Shown: positions 18,848 to 27,223 of the stretch, piece after piece
Position numbering within the stretch: the stretch's first letter is position 1
How the letters are laid out: every line of letters begins with the position of its first letter
Assembly: GCA_021371795.1 (NCBI GenBank)
Contig: JAJFVK010000019.1
Location: 329,224-393,223 of the forward strand
Direction of reading: 5' to 3'
From: Planctomycetaceae bacterium
GTDB taxonomy: Bacteria; Planctomycetota; Phycisphaerae; Sedimentisphaerales; UBA12454
Length of the DNA: 64,000 nt
The notes under the pieces: generated by a model
Seen by the model: the letters and a program-made list of their open reading frames with translations, nothing else
Told to the model about the DNA's origin: nothing
Databases searched by the model: none
Program-made: the position numbers and the translations under genes

Positions 18848-20218
18848 ATGGAAAATGAAAAAAGTACATCGTTCCCGAACAACTTTATATGGGCGGCGGC
18901 ATCCGCAAGTTATCAAATCGAAGGCGCCTTCAATAAAGACGGCAAAGGCCTGTCCGTATGGGATACATTCTGCAAACAGCCGGGCAAGGTTTACTCCGGC
19001 AACACCGGAGATATCGCCTGCGACCACTATAACAGGTTCGAAGAAGACTGCAAAATAATGAAGGACATCGGCTTAAAGGCTTATCGGCTTTCAATCTCCT
19101 GGCCAAGAGTCCTGCCCGACGGCATCGGCAAAGTAAACGAAAAAGGCCTTGAGTTTTACGACAAGCTGATTGATAAACTCCTCGAATACGGCATTGAACC
19201 GTGGGTAACACTTTTCCATTGGGATTATCCGCAGAGTTTGTTTGAAAAAGGCGGCTGGCTAAATCCGCAAAGCCCGGATTGGTTCGCAGAATATACAAAG
19301 GTTGTGATTGACAGACTTTCAAACCGCGTCAGCAAATGGATTCCGCAAAACGAACCGCAGTGTTTTATTGATTTGGGACATCGCACGGGCTATCACGCGC
19401 CGGGATTGAAGCTCGAATTGCCGCAACTGCTGCTCGCTGCGCATAATTCACTGCTCGCGCACGGCAAATCGGTACAGATAATCCGTGCAAACGCAAAATT
19501 AAAACCGTCAATCGGCACCGCATTGGTTGGCCTGCCGGCAATTCCAACCAGTGAAAATTTCATCAATGTCGAGGTTACCAAAAGAGCAATGTTCTCTGTA
19601 TTCGACAACTCGCTTATGAATAACTCATGGTTTGCAGACCCTGTGCTGCTGGGCAAATACCCTGAAGACGGCCTGAAAAAATTCGCGGAAGAAATGCCGA
19701 AGTTCCGCGATGATGATATGAAGACGATTTTTCAGCCGCTCGATTTTATCGGCTTAAATATCTATCGTGGATGGAAAGTTCGTCCATCGTTAAAAACAGG
19801 GGCAGAAATTGTGCCTGCTCCGGAAGGTTTCCCATTGACGACAATGGATTGGGAAGTTACGCCGGAGGCACTGTATTGGGGCCCGAAATTTTTCTACGAA
19901 AGATATAAACTGCCGATAGTCATTACCGAAAACGGAATGGCAAATTGCGATTGGATTTATGAAGATGGCAAAGTCCATGACCCGCAGCGAATTGATTTCG
20001 TTACAAAGCATCTCAAGCAGTACAAACGCGCGATAGACGAAGGCATCCCGTGCAAAGGTTATTTCCATTGGTGTCTTACGGATAATTTCGAATGGGCGTA
20101 TGGCTACAGCAAACGTTTTGGACTTGTCTATGTTGATTACCAAACCCAAAAACGCACGCTGAAAGATTCGGCGCATTGGTATAAAGATATAATTGCGACA
20201 AACGGAGCAAATTTGTGA
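18848..20218 (+). CDS. GH1 family beta-glucosidase
   Basis: Glycoside hydrolase family 1 enzymes release glucose or galactose from beta-linked disaccharides. The 456-residue product has the N-terminal family signature FIWAAASASYQIEGA, the acid/base glutamate in QNEPQ (Glu169; TxNEP or TFNEP is more usual), and the nucleophile in ITENGMA (Glu361), with the sugar-binding W at the C-terminus (DNFEWAYGYSKRFGLVYVDY, two spans). No signal peptide follows the chosen start, so it should be cytoplasmic. The longer upstream start at 18779 would overlap the terminator and is rejected. The stop overlaps the start of the next gene by 4 bases. Confidence 0.95.
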   Translation: MENEKSTSFPNNFIWAAASASYQIEGAFNKDGKGLSVWDTFCKQPGKVYSGNTGDIACDHYNRFEEDCKIMKDIGLKAYRLSISWPRVLPDGIGKVNEKGLEFYDKLIDKLLEYGIEPWVTLFHWDYPQSLFEKGGWLNPQSPDWFAEYTKVVIDRLSNRVSKWIPQNEPQCFIDLGHRTGYHAPGLKLELPQLLLAAHNSLLAHGKSVQIIRANAKLKPSIGTALVGLPAIPTSENFINVEVTKRAMFSVFDNSLMNNSWFADPVLLGKYPEDGLKKFAEEMPKFRDDDMKTIFQPLDFIGLNIYRGWKVRPSLKTGAEIVPAPEGFPLTTMDWEVTPEALYWGPKFFYERYKLPIVITENGMANCDWIYEDGKVHDPQRIDFVTKHLKQYKRAIDEGIPCKGYFHWCLTDNFEWAYGYSKRFGLVYVDYQTQKRTLKDSAHWYKDIIATNGANL

Positions 20219-20697
20219 AGATAAACAAGTATATTATTATTACTTCTTTGGCACTTTGCGAAATATTATTTTGCAGCGGATGTGCGGACTCTAATGACGT
20301 TCCAGATACTTTCGTTGATGGCACAACATTTTTTCAAACATCTATTAAATTAGTTGATATTAATGGAACACCTTTAGTAAATATGAATACATTTTTAACT
20401 TTTTACCCAAAAGAAACTCCTCAAAAGATCGATCAATCAAAAATCGCACCTACTAACGAGACAGGCTTTGTTCAATTAAAAGCCAATGCAAATTGGGGTT
20501 ATAGCTACAATTCTAAGCAAGAACATGATTCAGGCCCCCCTGATATGAAGCCTCGAATAGCGTATTTATGGTATCAGGATTCAAAAAACAATTGGCAAAA
20601 AATGGAATTGAATATTAAACCAACGCAAATAACTTCAAAAAAAGATGCCAGTCATATTGATCTCGGAACCGTTTGTATTGGGACAAACTTGAAATGA
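20215..20697 (+). CDS. Small lipoprotein of unknown function
   Basis: The GTG start overlaps the beta-glucosidase stop as GTGA, which suggests translational coupling. The 160-residue product begins with a basic-hydrophobic signal (MKINKYIIITSLALCEILF) and a lipobox CSGC, so a lipid anchor is likely. The mature part holds a segment like a bacterial Ig/transthyretin-type strand pair (IKLVDINGTPLVNMNTFLTF), found in proteins that carry small beta-sandwich domains, but I do not recognise a family. It is more AT-rich than its neighbours. Its stop overlaps the start of the DUF952 gene (ATGA). Confidence 0.7.
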   Translation: MKINKYIIITSLALCEILFCSGCADSNDVPDTFVDGTTFFQTSIKLVDINGTPLVNMNTFLTFYPKETPQKIDQSKIAPTNETGFVQLKANANWGYSYNSKQEHDSGPPDMKPRIAYLWYQDSKNNWQKMELNIKPTQITSKKDASHIDLGTVCIGTNLK

Positions 20698-21029
20698 TTT
20701 ATCACATCGCAAAAAAATCGGACTGGTCGGCCTGTGCAAATAAAGCTCCGTACAAACCGGCTGATTTTGACAAAGATGGTTTTGTTCACTGCTCTGACGA
20801 CCATCAGGTTGAAAGGGTTGCGAACTGGATGTTTAAAGGCCAAAAGGATTTGGTACTGCTGAAAATAGACCCGACAAAATTAAACGCTCGTACAATCTAC
20901 GAAAGCCCGCAGGGAACAGACGAAAAGTTCCCGCACATCTATGGCCCAATTAATCTCGATGCAGTCGTAAGCGTTTTGTCATTGCCCTGCGATTCAACAG
21001 GCAAATTCAATTTCAATAGTATAGTGTAA
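20694..21029 (+). CDS. DUF952 domain protein
   Basis: From ATG at 20694 (overlapping the previous stop) the 111-residue product begins MIYHIAKKSDWSACANKAPY and contains DKDGFVHCSDDHQVERVANW and FPHIYGPINLDAV. These are the hallmarks of DUF952, small cytoplasmic proteins with a conserved F-I-H-C-S motif; the function is unknown, though a resemblance to ADP-ribosyl-transferring folds has been proposed for the group. An upstream in-frame codon at 20673 is possible but lies inside the lipoprotein gene. The last three codons and the stop fall inside a dispersed repeat (21021-21052). Confidence 0.88.
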   Translation: MIYHIAKKSDWSACANKAPYKPADFDKDGFVHCSDDHQVERVANWMFKGQKDLVLLKIDPTKLNARTIYESPQGTDEKFPHIYGPINLDAVVSVLSLPCDSTGKFNFNSIV

Positions 21030-21052
21030 ATTCGTGTCCATTCGTGGTTGAC
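21021..21052 (+). repeat. Dispersed repeat A, copy 1
   Basis: The unit ATAGTGTAAATTCGTGT ... TTCGTGGTT occurs here and again at 21631-21662 with only a few differences. This copy supplies the stop codon of the DUF952 gene. Confidence 0.75.
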
Positions 21053-21082
21053 CTTTTGCATTCATTTCCTTATCATATTCCC

Positions 21083-21625
21083 ATGCTTTCAAAAGGATTA
21101 GTACAAATTTATACCGGCACCGGTAAAGGCAAGACAACTGCCTCGTTTGGCCTTGCGCTTCGAGCCGCGGGCTGGGGTAATAAGGTTATAATCTATCAAT
21201 TCCTTAAACCGGCATCTCTGAAACTCGGCGAACGCAAAGCCGTTGCGAAAAGTCAACTGGCGATTAAGATTGTTCCATTAAAAATCGAATGGAATATGAA
21301 AAAATCCCTCGACGACGGCAAAACCATCGAGAAAACAAGGCAGCAAATCGCCCTGCTGTTCGAAAAAATTCAAACACAAGCGAAAAACAGAGAATATGAT
21401 ATAATTATCCTCGATGAAATTGTGTTCTGCCTGACAGCTAAACTTGTTGCTTTAGACTTAATAAAGGATTTGATTAAATCAAAGGCAAAGCAGGTGGAAT
21501 TAATTCTAACCGGCCAAGGAGCAACAAAAGAATTGATAAAGTTGGCCGATTTGGTTACGGAGATGAAATTGATTAAACATCCATTTGAAAAAAAAATCAA
21601 CGCCCGTAAAGGGATAGAGTTTTAA
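21083..21625 (+). CDS. cobO: Cob(I)yrinic acid a,c-diamide adenosyltransferase
   Basis: CobO/BtuR attaches the 5'-deoxyadenosyl group to reduced corrinoids, making or regenerating adenosylcobalamin in the cytoplasm. The 180-residue product begins MLSKGLVQIYTGTGKGKTTA, with the P-loop GTGKGKT, then FGLALRAAGWGNKVIIYQFL and the Walker B-like DIIILDEIVFCLTAKL, as in the family. The start 13 codons upstream at 21044 falls beside a repeat and adds non-family residues. A B12-type importer lies 1.8 kb downstream on the other strand, so corrinoid salvage is a likely context. Confidence 0.93.
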   Translation: MLSKGLVQIYTGTGKGKTTASFGLALRAAGWGNKVIIYQFLKPASLKLGERKAVAKSQLAIKIVPLKIEWNMKKSLDDGKTIEKTRQQIALLFEKIQTQAKNREYDIIILDEIVFCLTAKLVALDLIKDLIKSKAKQVELILTGQGATKELIKLADLVTEMKLIKHPFEKKINARKGIEF

Positions 21626-21630
21626 AATTT

Positions 21631-21662
21631 ATAGTGTAAATTCGTGTTTTTTCGTGGTTAAT
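21631..21662 (+). repeat. Dispersed repeat A, copy 2
   Basis: Second copy of the unit at 21021-21052 (ATAGTGTAAATTCGTGT ... TTCGTGGTTAA), just after the cobO stop and ending 14 bases before the ispD start. Confidence 0.75.
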
Positions 21663-21675
21663 AATAGGCTTGAAA

Positions 21676-22437
21676 ATGAACATAGCTGTCATAATTTGCG
21701 CTGCGGGAAGCAGCAAACGGTTTGTCGAAAAGCAGAAGCATAATCTCGAAGCGGCAAAGAAAAAGCAGTTTTCAGATGTTGCCGGCCGCCCTGCGTTTTT
21801 GCGCAGCATTGAATTTTTCGCCGGCCGCGACGATGTTAAGCAAATCATAATGACAATCCCTGCCGAAGATGAAGAACTTTTCAAAATCACACATGGCGCA
21901 AACATCAGCTTCCACGGCGTAAAACTCTGTCTTGGCGGCAGTGAGCGTTTCGAGTCCGTGGCAAAGGCACTTGCGATGGTGAAAGACGATATCGATTTTG
22001 TCGCCGTTCACGATGCTGTCAGGTGCTGCCTGACGGAACAATGGGTAAATGACGTTTTTGCAAAAGCCAAAGAGACCGGCACGGCAATGCTGGCCAGCCC
22101 TGTCGTTGCGACACTCAAGAAAGTTGAAAACGAACAGATACTCCAGACCGTTGACCGCAGCGGATTATATGAGGCACAAACTCCGCAGGTTTTCAGGAAG
22201 GATATGCTTTTAAAAGCGTACGCGAATCTTGAAAAACTTGATAAGTCTAAAATTAGCGATGATTCCCAGCTTGTCGAGGCTATGGGGGAAAAGGTTTCGA
22301 TAGTTAAGACGGATTTTTCAAATCTCAAGATAACGACAAAAGCAGATATCGCGATAGCCGAGGCGATTATAAAATCCCGCACACAGGATAAACCCAAAGG
22401 CTATGTCGGCCCTTACGGCAACGAAGCACAGTGGTAA
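21676..22437 (+). CDS. ispD: 2-C-methyl-D-erythritol 4-phosphate cytidylyltransferase
   Basis: IspD transfers CMP to methylerythritol 4-phosphate in the non-mevalonate isoprenoid pathway; ispG of the same pathway is 5 kb away. The 253-residue product shows the nucleotide-binding start IICAAGSSKRF with the lysine-rich segment KKKQF, the substrate region VAVHDAVRCCL, then GLYEAQTPQVF and SDDSQLVEAMG, all in family order. The glycine loop to PKQ distance is about ten residues longer than in E. coli. ATG at 21676 is preferred to a TTG two codons upstream. Confidence 0.92.
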   Translation: MNIAVIICAAGSSKRFVEKQKHNLEAAKKKQFSDVAGRPAFLRSIEFFAGRDDVKQIIMTIPAEDEELFKITHGANISFHGVKLCLGGSERFESVAKALAMVKDDIDFVAVHDAVRCCLTEQWVNDVFAKAKETGTAMLASPVVATLKKVENEQILQTVDRSGLYEAQTPQVFRKDMLLKAYANLEKLDKSKISDDSQLVEAMGEKVSIVKTDFSNLKITTKADIAIAEAIIKSRTQDKPKGYVGPYGNEAQW

Positions 22438-22465
22438 AATACTATATTTTCGAAGGAGAATTCAA

Positions 22466-22900
22466 ATGGCAAACAAAACAGATTTAATAGCTTATTGCGG
22501 GCTTAATTGTGGGCAGTGTCCGGGATATACGCAGATACCCGCTAATCTGGCAAAGAATTTAAAAAAAGAACTTACAAAAGGTAAATTCGATAAGGTATCG
22601 GATTTCCTGGCTAAAATGCCCGGCTTTGAAGGCTTCAAATATTATCAGCAGGGATTTGAATTACTTGAATCGATTACAAAACTTCGCTGCCCCGGCTGCC
22701 GAAAAGGCGGCGGCTCACCAAAATGCAAAATCAGAATTTGCGCAAAGAAAAATAAATATAAGGGTTGTTGGCAGTGCTTGAAATTTGAGGATTGCGGTAA
22801 GTTCGTAACATTGCAGGAAGACAATCAGAAAACTTATCTGAAGAACTTGCGAAAATTAAAAAAGACCGGACTTGAGAAATTTGTTAAAAACAAAATCTAA
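22466..22900 (+). CDS. DUF3795 cysteine-rich protein
   Basis: The 144-residue product begins MANKTDLIAYCGLNCGQCPG, with the CGL.C..C.G motif of DUF3795, and holds more cysteine pairs downstream (RCPGCRKGGGSPKCKIRICA; GCWQCLKFEDC). The family is thought to bind zinc or an iron-sulfur cluster; its role is unknown. ATG at 22466 has a GGAG site 9 bases before it, and the codons upstream of it lie inside ispD. No clear terminator follows. Confidence 0.88.
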   Translation: MANKTDLIAYCGLNCGQCPGYTQIPANLAKNLKKELTKGKFDKVSDFLAKMPGFEGFKYYQQGFELLESITKLRCPGCRKGGGSPKCKIRICAKKNKYKGCWQCLKFEDCGKFVTLQEDNQKTYLKNLRKLKKTGLEKFVKNKI

Positions 22901-23123
22901 TACCACAGGTATTTTTCAATCGCGCGTTGAACGGTTCGTAAACCATCGTGCCTGCTTCGCCAAGCCGCGAATCACAATTGCACAATTATTTAAAATCGTC
23001 GGTGTTACAAGCTGACAGGTGTGTAATCGCGGTCGTAATTAGTGATTTTTGATACTGCGGTGAAAACAAAAGACAGGAAACCCAACAGCACCATAACCAG
23101 GATTCACAATGATACGGATATAG
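22901..23123. other. Gene-free stretch upstream of the B12 region
   Basis: About 220 bases without a convincing gene. I looked for the conserved B12-box bases of a cobalamin riboswitch here and ahead of the importer and did not see them. Confidence 0.5.
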
Positions 23124-23153
23124 AATTATGCCCGTCGTAAGACGGGCATAATT
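23124..23153 (-). terminator. Strong hairpin after the CxxC zinc-ribbon gene
   Basis: AATTATGCCCGTC (23124-23136) and GACGGGCATAATT (23141-23153) form a perfect 13-base-pair stem with a GTAA tetraloop. It lies 12 bases past the stop of the small minus-strand gene. There is no long T-run, so it may act as a terminator or only as a 3' stabiliser. Confidence 0.6.
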
Positions 23154-23164
23154 AGCGGGCCAAA

Positions 23165-23332
23165 TTAACCGTTTTTCTTTTTAGAATAGCAGTTTCTGCA
23201 AAATACAGGTCTGCCTTCTTTAGGCTGGAAAGGAACTTCACATTCTTGTGAACATTCAGCACATACAGCTTTGTACATCTGGCGTGGTCCGAAACTTTTA
23301 CCGCCCTGACCACCTCTGTTAAAATCTCTCAC
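23165..23332 (-). CDS. Short CxxC zinc-ribbon protein
   Basis: A 55-codon gene with a GTG start and a GGAGAAG site. The peptide VRDFNRGGQGGKSFGPRQM leads into YKAVCAECSQECEVPFQPK and PVFCRNCY, so two CxxC pairs lie about 20 residues apart. This is the CxxC-x17-CxxC zinc-ribbon pattern (TIGR04272) found in short planctomycete and candidate-phylum proteins, where it may bind nucleic acid. A promoter-like pair (TTGCAA at 23425-23430, TATATA at 23403-23408 on the minus strand, 16 bases apart) lies upstream and a strong hairpin follows, so it looks like an independent gene. The role is not known. Confidence 0.85.
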   Translation of the reverse strand: MRDFNRGGQGGKSFGPRQMYKAVCAECSQECEVPFQPKEGRPVFCRNCYSKKKNG

Positions 23333-23456
23333 GTGACTTCTCCGAAAAAAACTAAACTACATAATCTTTCACCTGCCCAGAGCAGGTAAATATAGGGTCT
23401 AATATATACCATAAATCTTTTGTTTTGCAAGCAATAAATATAAATTATTTAACGAC

Positions 23457-24443
23457 TTACAAATTGCGATTAGCCGGACTTCTAACCAGCAGCCAGACGA
23501 AAAACGGCCCCCCCAGCAGCGAGGTAATCACGCCGACCGGAATTTCCGCCGGCGAAATCAGCGTTCTTGCGAAAGTATCGCACAAAGTCAGAAATGCACC
23601 GCCGAAAACTAATGATGCGGCAATCAAATACTTATGGTCATGTCCGATAATAAGTCTGCAAATATGCGGAGCCATCAGGCCGACAAAACCAATCGGCCCA
23701 CAATAAGCCACGACGACCGCAACCATAATTGACGTCGCGAAAAAAATCAGCTTCCGCGATTTTTGAACATTCACTCCGCGGGCGATTGCGATTTCATCGC
23801 TGATACTCATAAGATTCAGATTTAAATTCTGCGTCAAAATAATTATCACACCCATGAGTGTAAACAGCAGAAAAATCATCGGCGTTTGACCGCCTGCGAC
23901 ATCGATACTTCCCATCAGCCAGCGGACAACACGAAACGACTGCGTAAAGTCGCTGATGTACTGCAGAAACAAAATCAGACTTGAAAAGAAAAAGTTTACC
24001 GCCACGCCGGCCAAAAGCATTGTGCCGACAGAAAACCCTTTCCTGACTTTCGTAAATCCATACACAAGAAAAACAGCCGCCAGCGAGCCAATAAATGAAA
24101 ACAATATTCCGCCGTAAGGCAGTTTCAGCGATGCCGCAAACAGCACGTATATCGCCGCACCAAACGCAGCACCTGACGATATACCCAGCGTAAAAGGCGT
24201 CGCAAGCGGGTTTCTGAACATCGCCTGAAGTGCCACGCCACAGCAGGCCAGTGCTGCCCCTGCCAAAAACGCGGTTAAAACTCGCGGCAGACGCAGCGAA
24301 TAAAAAATCTGCGACTCGGTCGTAGTCTGCTTCAAATCGCTCAACGCTGAAAACGGAATACGCACAGAGCCGATAAATGGCGATACAGCCAAAACAGCCA
24401 GTGCGAAAACACAAATCAGAAAAAATGTAAATTTTTTATTCAT
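23457..24443 (-). CDS. FecCD-type ABC importer permease
   Basis: The 328-residue product is a FecCD/BtuC family permease with about nine or ten helices. It has LRLPRVLTAFLAGAALACCG and FRNPLATPFTLGISSGAAFGA near the N-terminus and PHICRLIIGHDHKYLIA and SPAEIPVGVITSLLGGPFFV at the C-terminus, the segments typical of vitamin B12 and ferric-siderophore permeases. It overlaps the ATPase gene by 8 bases, so it is the last of three coupled genes. The substrate (B12 or siderophore iron) is decided mostly by the binding protein, which looks BtuF-like. Confidence 0.92.
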   Translation of the reverse strand: MNKKFTFFLICVFALAVLAVSPFIGSVRIPFSALSDLKQTTTESQIFYSLRLPRVLTAFLAGAALACCGVALQAMFRNPLATPFTLGISSGAAFGAAIYVLFAASLKLPYGGILFSFIGSLAAVFLVYGFTKVRKGFSVGTMLLAGVAVNFFFSSLILFLQYISDFTQSFRVVRWLMGSIDVAGGQTPMIFLLFTLMGVIIILTQNLNLNLMSISDEIAIARGVNVQKSRKLIFFATSIMVAVVVAYCGPIGFVGLMAPHICRLIIGHDHKYLIAASLVFGGAFLTLCDTFARTLISPAEIPVGVITSLLGGPFFVWLLVRSPANRNL

Positions 24444-25230
24444 TCAAAACTTTATCAGGAACAATTAATTTTTGACCTGTTGACGGATGCAGGACAAAAC
24501 TGAATTTTTTGGAATATATATCTTCGAGAATTTTCTCGTTCATAATCTCGGCCGGTTTCCCCTGAAAGACAATCCGACCGTCGCGCAAAGCTATTATCGT
24601 ATCCGCACAAAGCACAGCAGAATTTAAATCGTGCGTTACACAAACAAGCGTTGTGCCGAAAGTCTTATTAATTTTCATCAGCAGACTGTGAATATCGAAC
24701 TGATGTTTATAGTCGAGATATGTCGCCGGCTCATCGAGCAGGAAAATTTCAGCCTGCTGCGCCAAAGCGGCCGCGATACTGACCTGCTGACGTTCTCCGC
24801 CGCTCAATGTCGCCATCACCCTGTCGGCAAAAGCGGTTGTTTGAGTCATTTCCATCGCGTCTTTTACAATTTTTTCATCCTGCGGACCAATAACCGAAAA
24901 CGGGCTTAAATGCGGGTAACGTGCCATTAAAATGAATTGCCGAACGGTAAACTGAATATCAGCCGGCAGGGACTGCGGAACATAAGTCAACACCGCGGCG
25001 AGCTTTTTTTGCGGATATTCTTTTATGTCTCTGCTTTTTATTTTTATCGTACCGGTGTAATCATCGATAATCCTGCAAAGACACCGAAGCAGCGTAGTTT
25101 TGCCCGCGCCGTTGGGACCGACAATAAAAAGCCGTTGTCCTGCAAATGCGGAAAAGGAAATTTTGTCCAAAATCCGTTTGCCCGCGACTTCAAAGCTTAA
25201 ATCTGTTGTGTCAATTACTGTTTGGTTCAT
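24436..25230 (-). CDS. ABC importer ATPase (BtuD/FepC type)
   Basis: The 264-residue subunit powers the importer made with the neighbouring permease and binding protein. It has Walker A GPNGAGKTT, Q-loop FTVRQFILM region, signature LSGGERQQVS, Walker B IFLLDEPATYLDY and the switch histidine in CVTHDLNS. These fit the FepC/BtuD branch. It overlaps the binding-protein gene by 20 bases at its start and the permease by 8 at its end, consistent with a single message read btuF-btuD-btuC. Confidence 0.94.
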   Translation of the reverse strand: MNQTVIDTTDLSFEVAGKRILDKISFSAFAGQRLFIVGPNGAGKTTLLRCLCRIIDDYTGTIKIKSRDIKEYPQKKLAAVLTYVPQSLPADIQFTVRQFILMARYPHLSPFSVIGPQDEKIVKDAMEMTQTTAFADRVMATLSGGERQQVSIAAALAQQAEIFLLDEPATYLDYKHQFDIHSLLMKINKTFGTTLVCVTHDLNSAVLCADTIIALRDGRIVFQGKPAEIMNEKILEDIYSKKFSFVLHPSTGQKLIVPDKVLNE

Positions 25231-26119
25231 TCGGATTTATTATATGCGCAATCTTCTCTAATGTCAGTATAAATCTTGGCCCCGGAATTGCCGTGTAATC
25301 TTCCGTGAAAACATAAACCGCGTTGTTTTTCGCCGCGTCAATCTGACTGAAATTCTTCCATTGCCGCTTTGTAATTTCCGCATCAATCGGCTTAGTCTCC
25401 ACCGGCCCGATATCGATAATAATCTGCGGATTCATCGCGATTACCGATTCCCAACTGATAACCGGAAACGGAACTTTGCCGTCATAAATATTTTTCCCGC
25501 CTGCATATTCAATCATCTGGCTGTAAAAACCGTCATTACCCGCGATCGTAATATGCTGCGGCTTCGAACACGGGTCTTGAGAGTAATCATGCCCAAGACT
25601 TATCATTACCCGCGGCGGAGATTGATTTCGTACAGCGTTTTGAATCAGCAGGATTTTATTTTTTATATTGCTGACAATTTCGTTTGCCCGGACGGTTTTG
25701 CCGCACCGCTGCCCTATGATGTTAATGGAATCAAGAATTTCATTGATAGTGTCGTGTTTGACGATGAGCGTTTCAATCCCCAGCGAATCAAAGCGGGTTT
25801 TGTAGTCCGCCATTTCATCGACCATAATCACAAGGTCGGGCTTGAGAGCGACAATCGCCTCGAAGTTCGGATTCATCAGTGCGCCGACACGCTGGATCTG
25901 CTTCGCCGCCGGCGGGTAATTGCAGAATTCAGACGTACCGACAATCTTATCGCCCAATCCCAGTGCGAATAAAATTTCAGTTATATTCGGCGCGAGCGAA
26001 ACAATTCTATTGCAGGAATTGCTCTGTGGAATAGATTTGGCATTATTCGTTAAAACCGCAAAAAAGGCAGCGGCAAAACAAACCAAAACTATAATAAATA
26101 TAATATATCGCAGTTTCAT
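25211..26119 (-). CDS. BtuF-like corrinoid/siderophore binding protein
   Basis: The 302-residue product starts at ATG 26119 (MKLRYIIFIIVLVCFAAAFF), a signal anchor or signal peptide; a TTG five codons upstream is possible. The mature part has RIVSLAPNITEILFALGLGD and KIVGTSEFCNYPPAA, the segment found in BtuF-type B12-binding proteins, followed by the second lobe SWESVIAMNPQIIIDIG. It starts 21 bases after the rhuM stop. The BtuF-like signature and cobO nearby favour cobalamin as substrate, but this is inference. Confidence 0.87.
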   Translation of the reverse strand: MKLRYIIFIIVLVCFAAAFFAVLTNNAKSIPQSNSCNRIVSLAPNITEILFALGLGDKIVGTSEFCNYPPAAKQIQRVGALMNPNFEAIVALKPDLVIMVDEMADYKTRFDSLGIETLIVKHDTINEILDSINIIGQRCGKTVRANEIVSNIKNKILLIQNAVRNQSPPRVMISLGHDYSQDPCSKPQHITIAGNDGFYSQMIEYAGGKNIYDGKVPFPVISWESVIAMNPQIIIDIGPVETKPIDAEITKRQWKNFSQIDAAKNNAVYVFTEDYTAIPGPRFILTLEKIAHIINPNEPNSN

Positions 26120-26140
26120 TTTATTGGGAAACAATCAAGT

Positions 26141-27148
26141 TTAGTTGTGTTTTTCGTTATCGTTCTTTTTCAGGATTTTTTTAACAACCATATCAAAATC
26201 AGAAATATAGTTGTTATCTCTCTCGACCCTATATTTATCGAATTCCTGATGTGCTTTTAAGGCGGCTTGTTCAGCACTGACTTTGCCGGAATTTTTAAGG
26301 AGTTGGCGTTCACTGACTTTCAGAAACTCATCAAGTTTGACAATCCAGTCAGCCATCTTCATTAACCGCCCTCTGCTTGCCTGAAGTTCCGCAAAATCCA
26401 GATACATCGAAACAATAAGATTTAGCTGCTTGAGTTCGTCCTCGGAAAGGTAGTTTTTGGCGATTGTAATATCACCGGCAGTAATATAGCGGCCCTTAAA
26501 TCCTGTAAGCCCCATCAATGGTTTTTTGCTGTCTGCGCGTTTTGCAATAATTTCCGCCGCGGTATGGCCGTGAACTGCATAATGAATCTTATTCTGTACA
26601 GTCGCAAAAAAATCATGTGTAAGTTTATCATCCTTGCGGTAATCAATCGCCGTGATGTAAATATCTGTAATTTTTTGATAAAAGTTGCGTTCACTGCTGC
26701 GAATGTCTCGGATTCGCTGGAGCAACTCCTCAAAATAACGACTCCGACCACCCTGTTGCTTCAACCGTTCGTCGTCAAGTGTAAAACCTTTGACTATGTA
26801 TTCTCGCAGCCGCTGCGTGGCCCAAATGCGAAATTGCGTGCCTCGTGTTGATTTTACACGATAACCAACAGAAATAATGGCATCGAGATTATAATGCTTT
26901 ACATCATAATTTTTGCTATCAGAGGCAGTTACCGAGTATTCCTCGGTAACTGATTTTTCGTCCAATTCCCCCTCATTAAAGGTATTTTTCAGGTGTAACC
27001 CTATATTGTCAGTACTGCATTCAAAAAGTGAGGCCATCTGCTTTTGGGTCAGCCAGACAGTTTCCTTTTCAACCCTGACCTGCAGCTTCGACTGACCGTC
27101 ATCAGTAGTATAAATAATTATATTTGGTTGTTTTTCGTCTTTTTTCAT
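26141..27148 (-). CDS. rhuM: RhuM family protein
   Basis: The 335-residue product contains the RhuM signature: an N-terminal segment VWLTQKQMASLFECSTDNIG, then YNLDAIISVGYRVKSTRGTQ and FRIWATQRLREYIVKGFTLD, and a longer helical C-terminal part (with a HAEIIAKRADSKKPLMGLTG-like KPLMGL segment). RhuM proteins were first named on a Salmonella pathogenicity island and are scattered in genomes next to mobile or defence genes; the first segment resembles a DNA-binding phage-regulator (KilA/Bro-like) domain. Molecular function is unproven. It is upstream of, and may be co-transcribed with, the importer operon. Confidence 0.88.
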   Translation of the reverse strand: MKKDEKQPNIIIYTTDDGQSKLQVRVEKETVWLTQKQMASLFECSTDNIGLHLKNTFNEGELDEKSVTEEYSVTASDSKNYDVKHYNLDAIISVGYRVKSTRGTQFRIWATQRLREYIVKGFTLDDERLKQQGGRSRYFEELLQRIRDIRSSERNFYQKITDIYITAIDYRKDDKLTHDFFATVQNKIHYAVHGHTAAEIIAKRADSKKPLMGLTGFKGRYITAGDITIAKNYLSEDELKQLNLIVSMYLDFAELQASRGRLMKMADWIVKLDEFLKVSERQLLKNSGKVSAEQAALKAHQEFDKYRVERDNNYISDFDMVVKKILKKNDNEKHN

Positions 27149-27223
27149 TTCTCTGAAAGCATATAGATTAGTGCCGGTATTTTAATTTGCCAGCGGACAT
27201 AAAACAAGTTAGAATCTGGAAAT

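Noticed and set aside
22901..23456. Cobalamin riboswitch ahead of the importer.
   Set aside because: No conserved B12-box bases were seen here or upstream of the binding protein; the region ahead of the binding protein is only 21 bases from rhuM.
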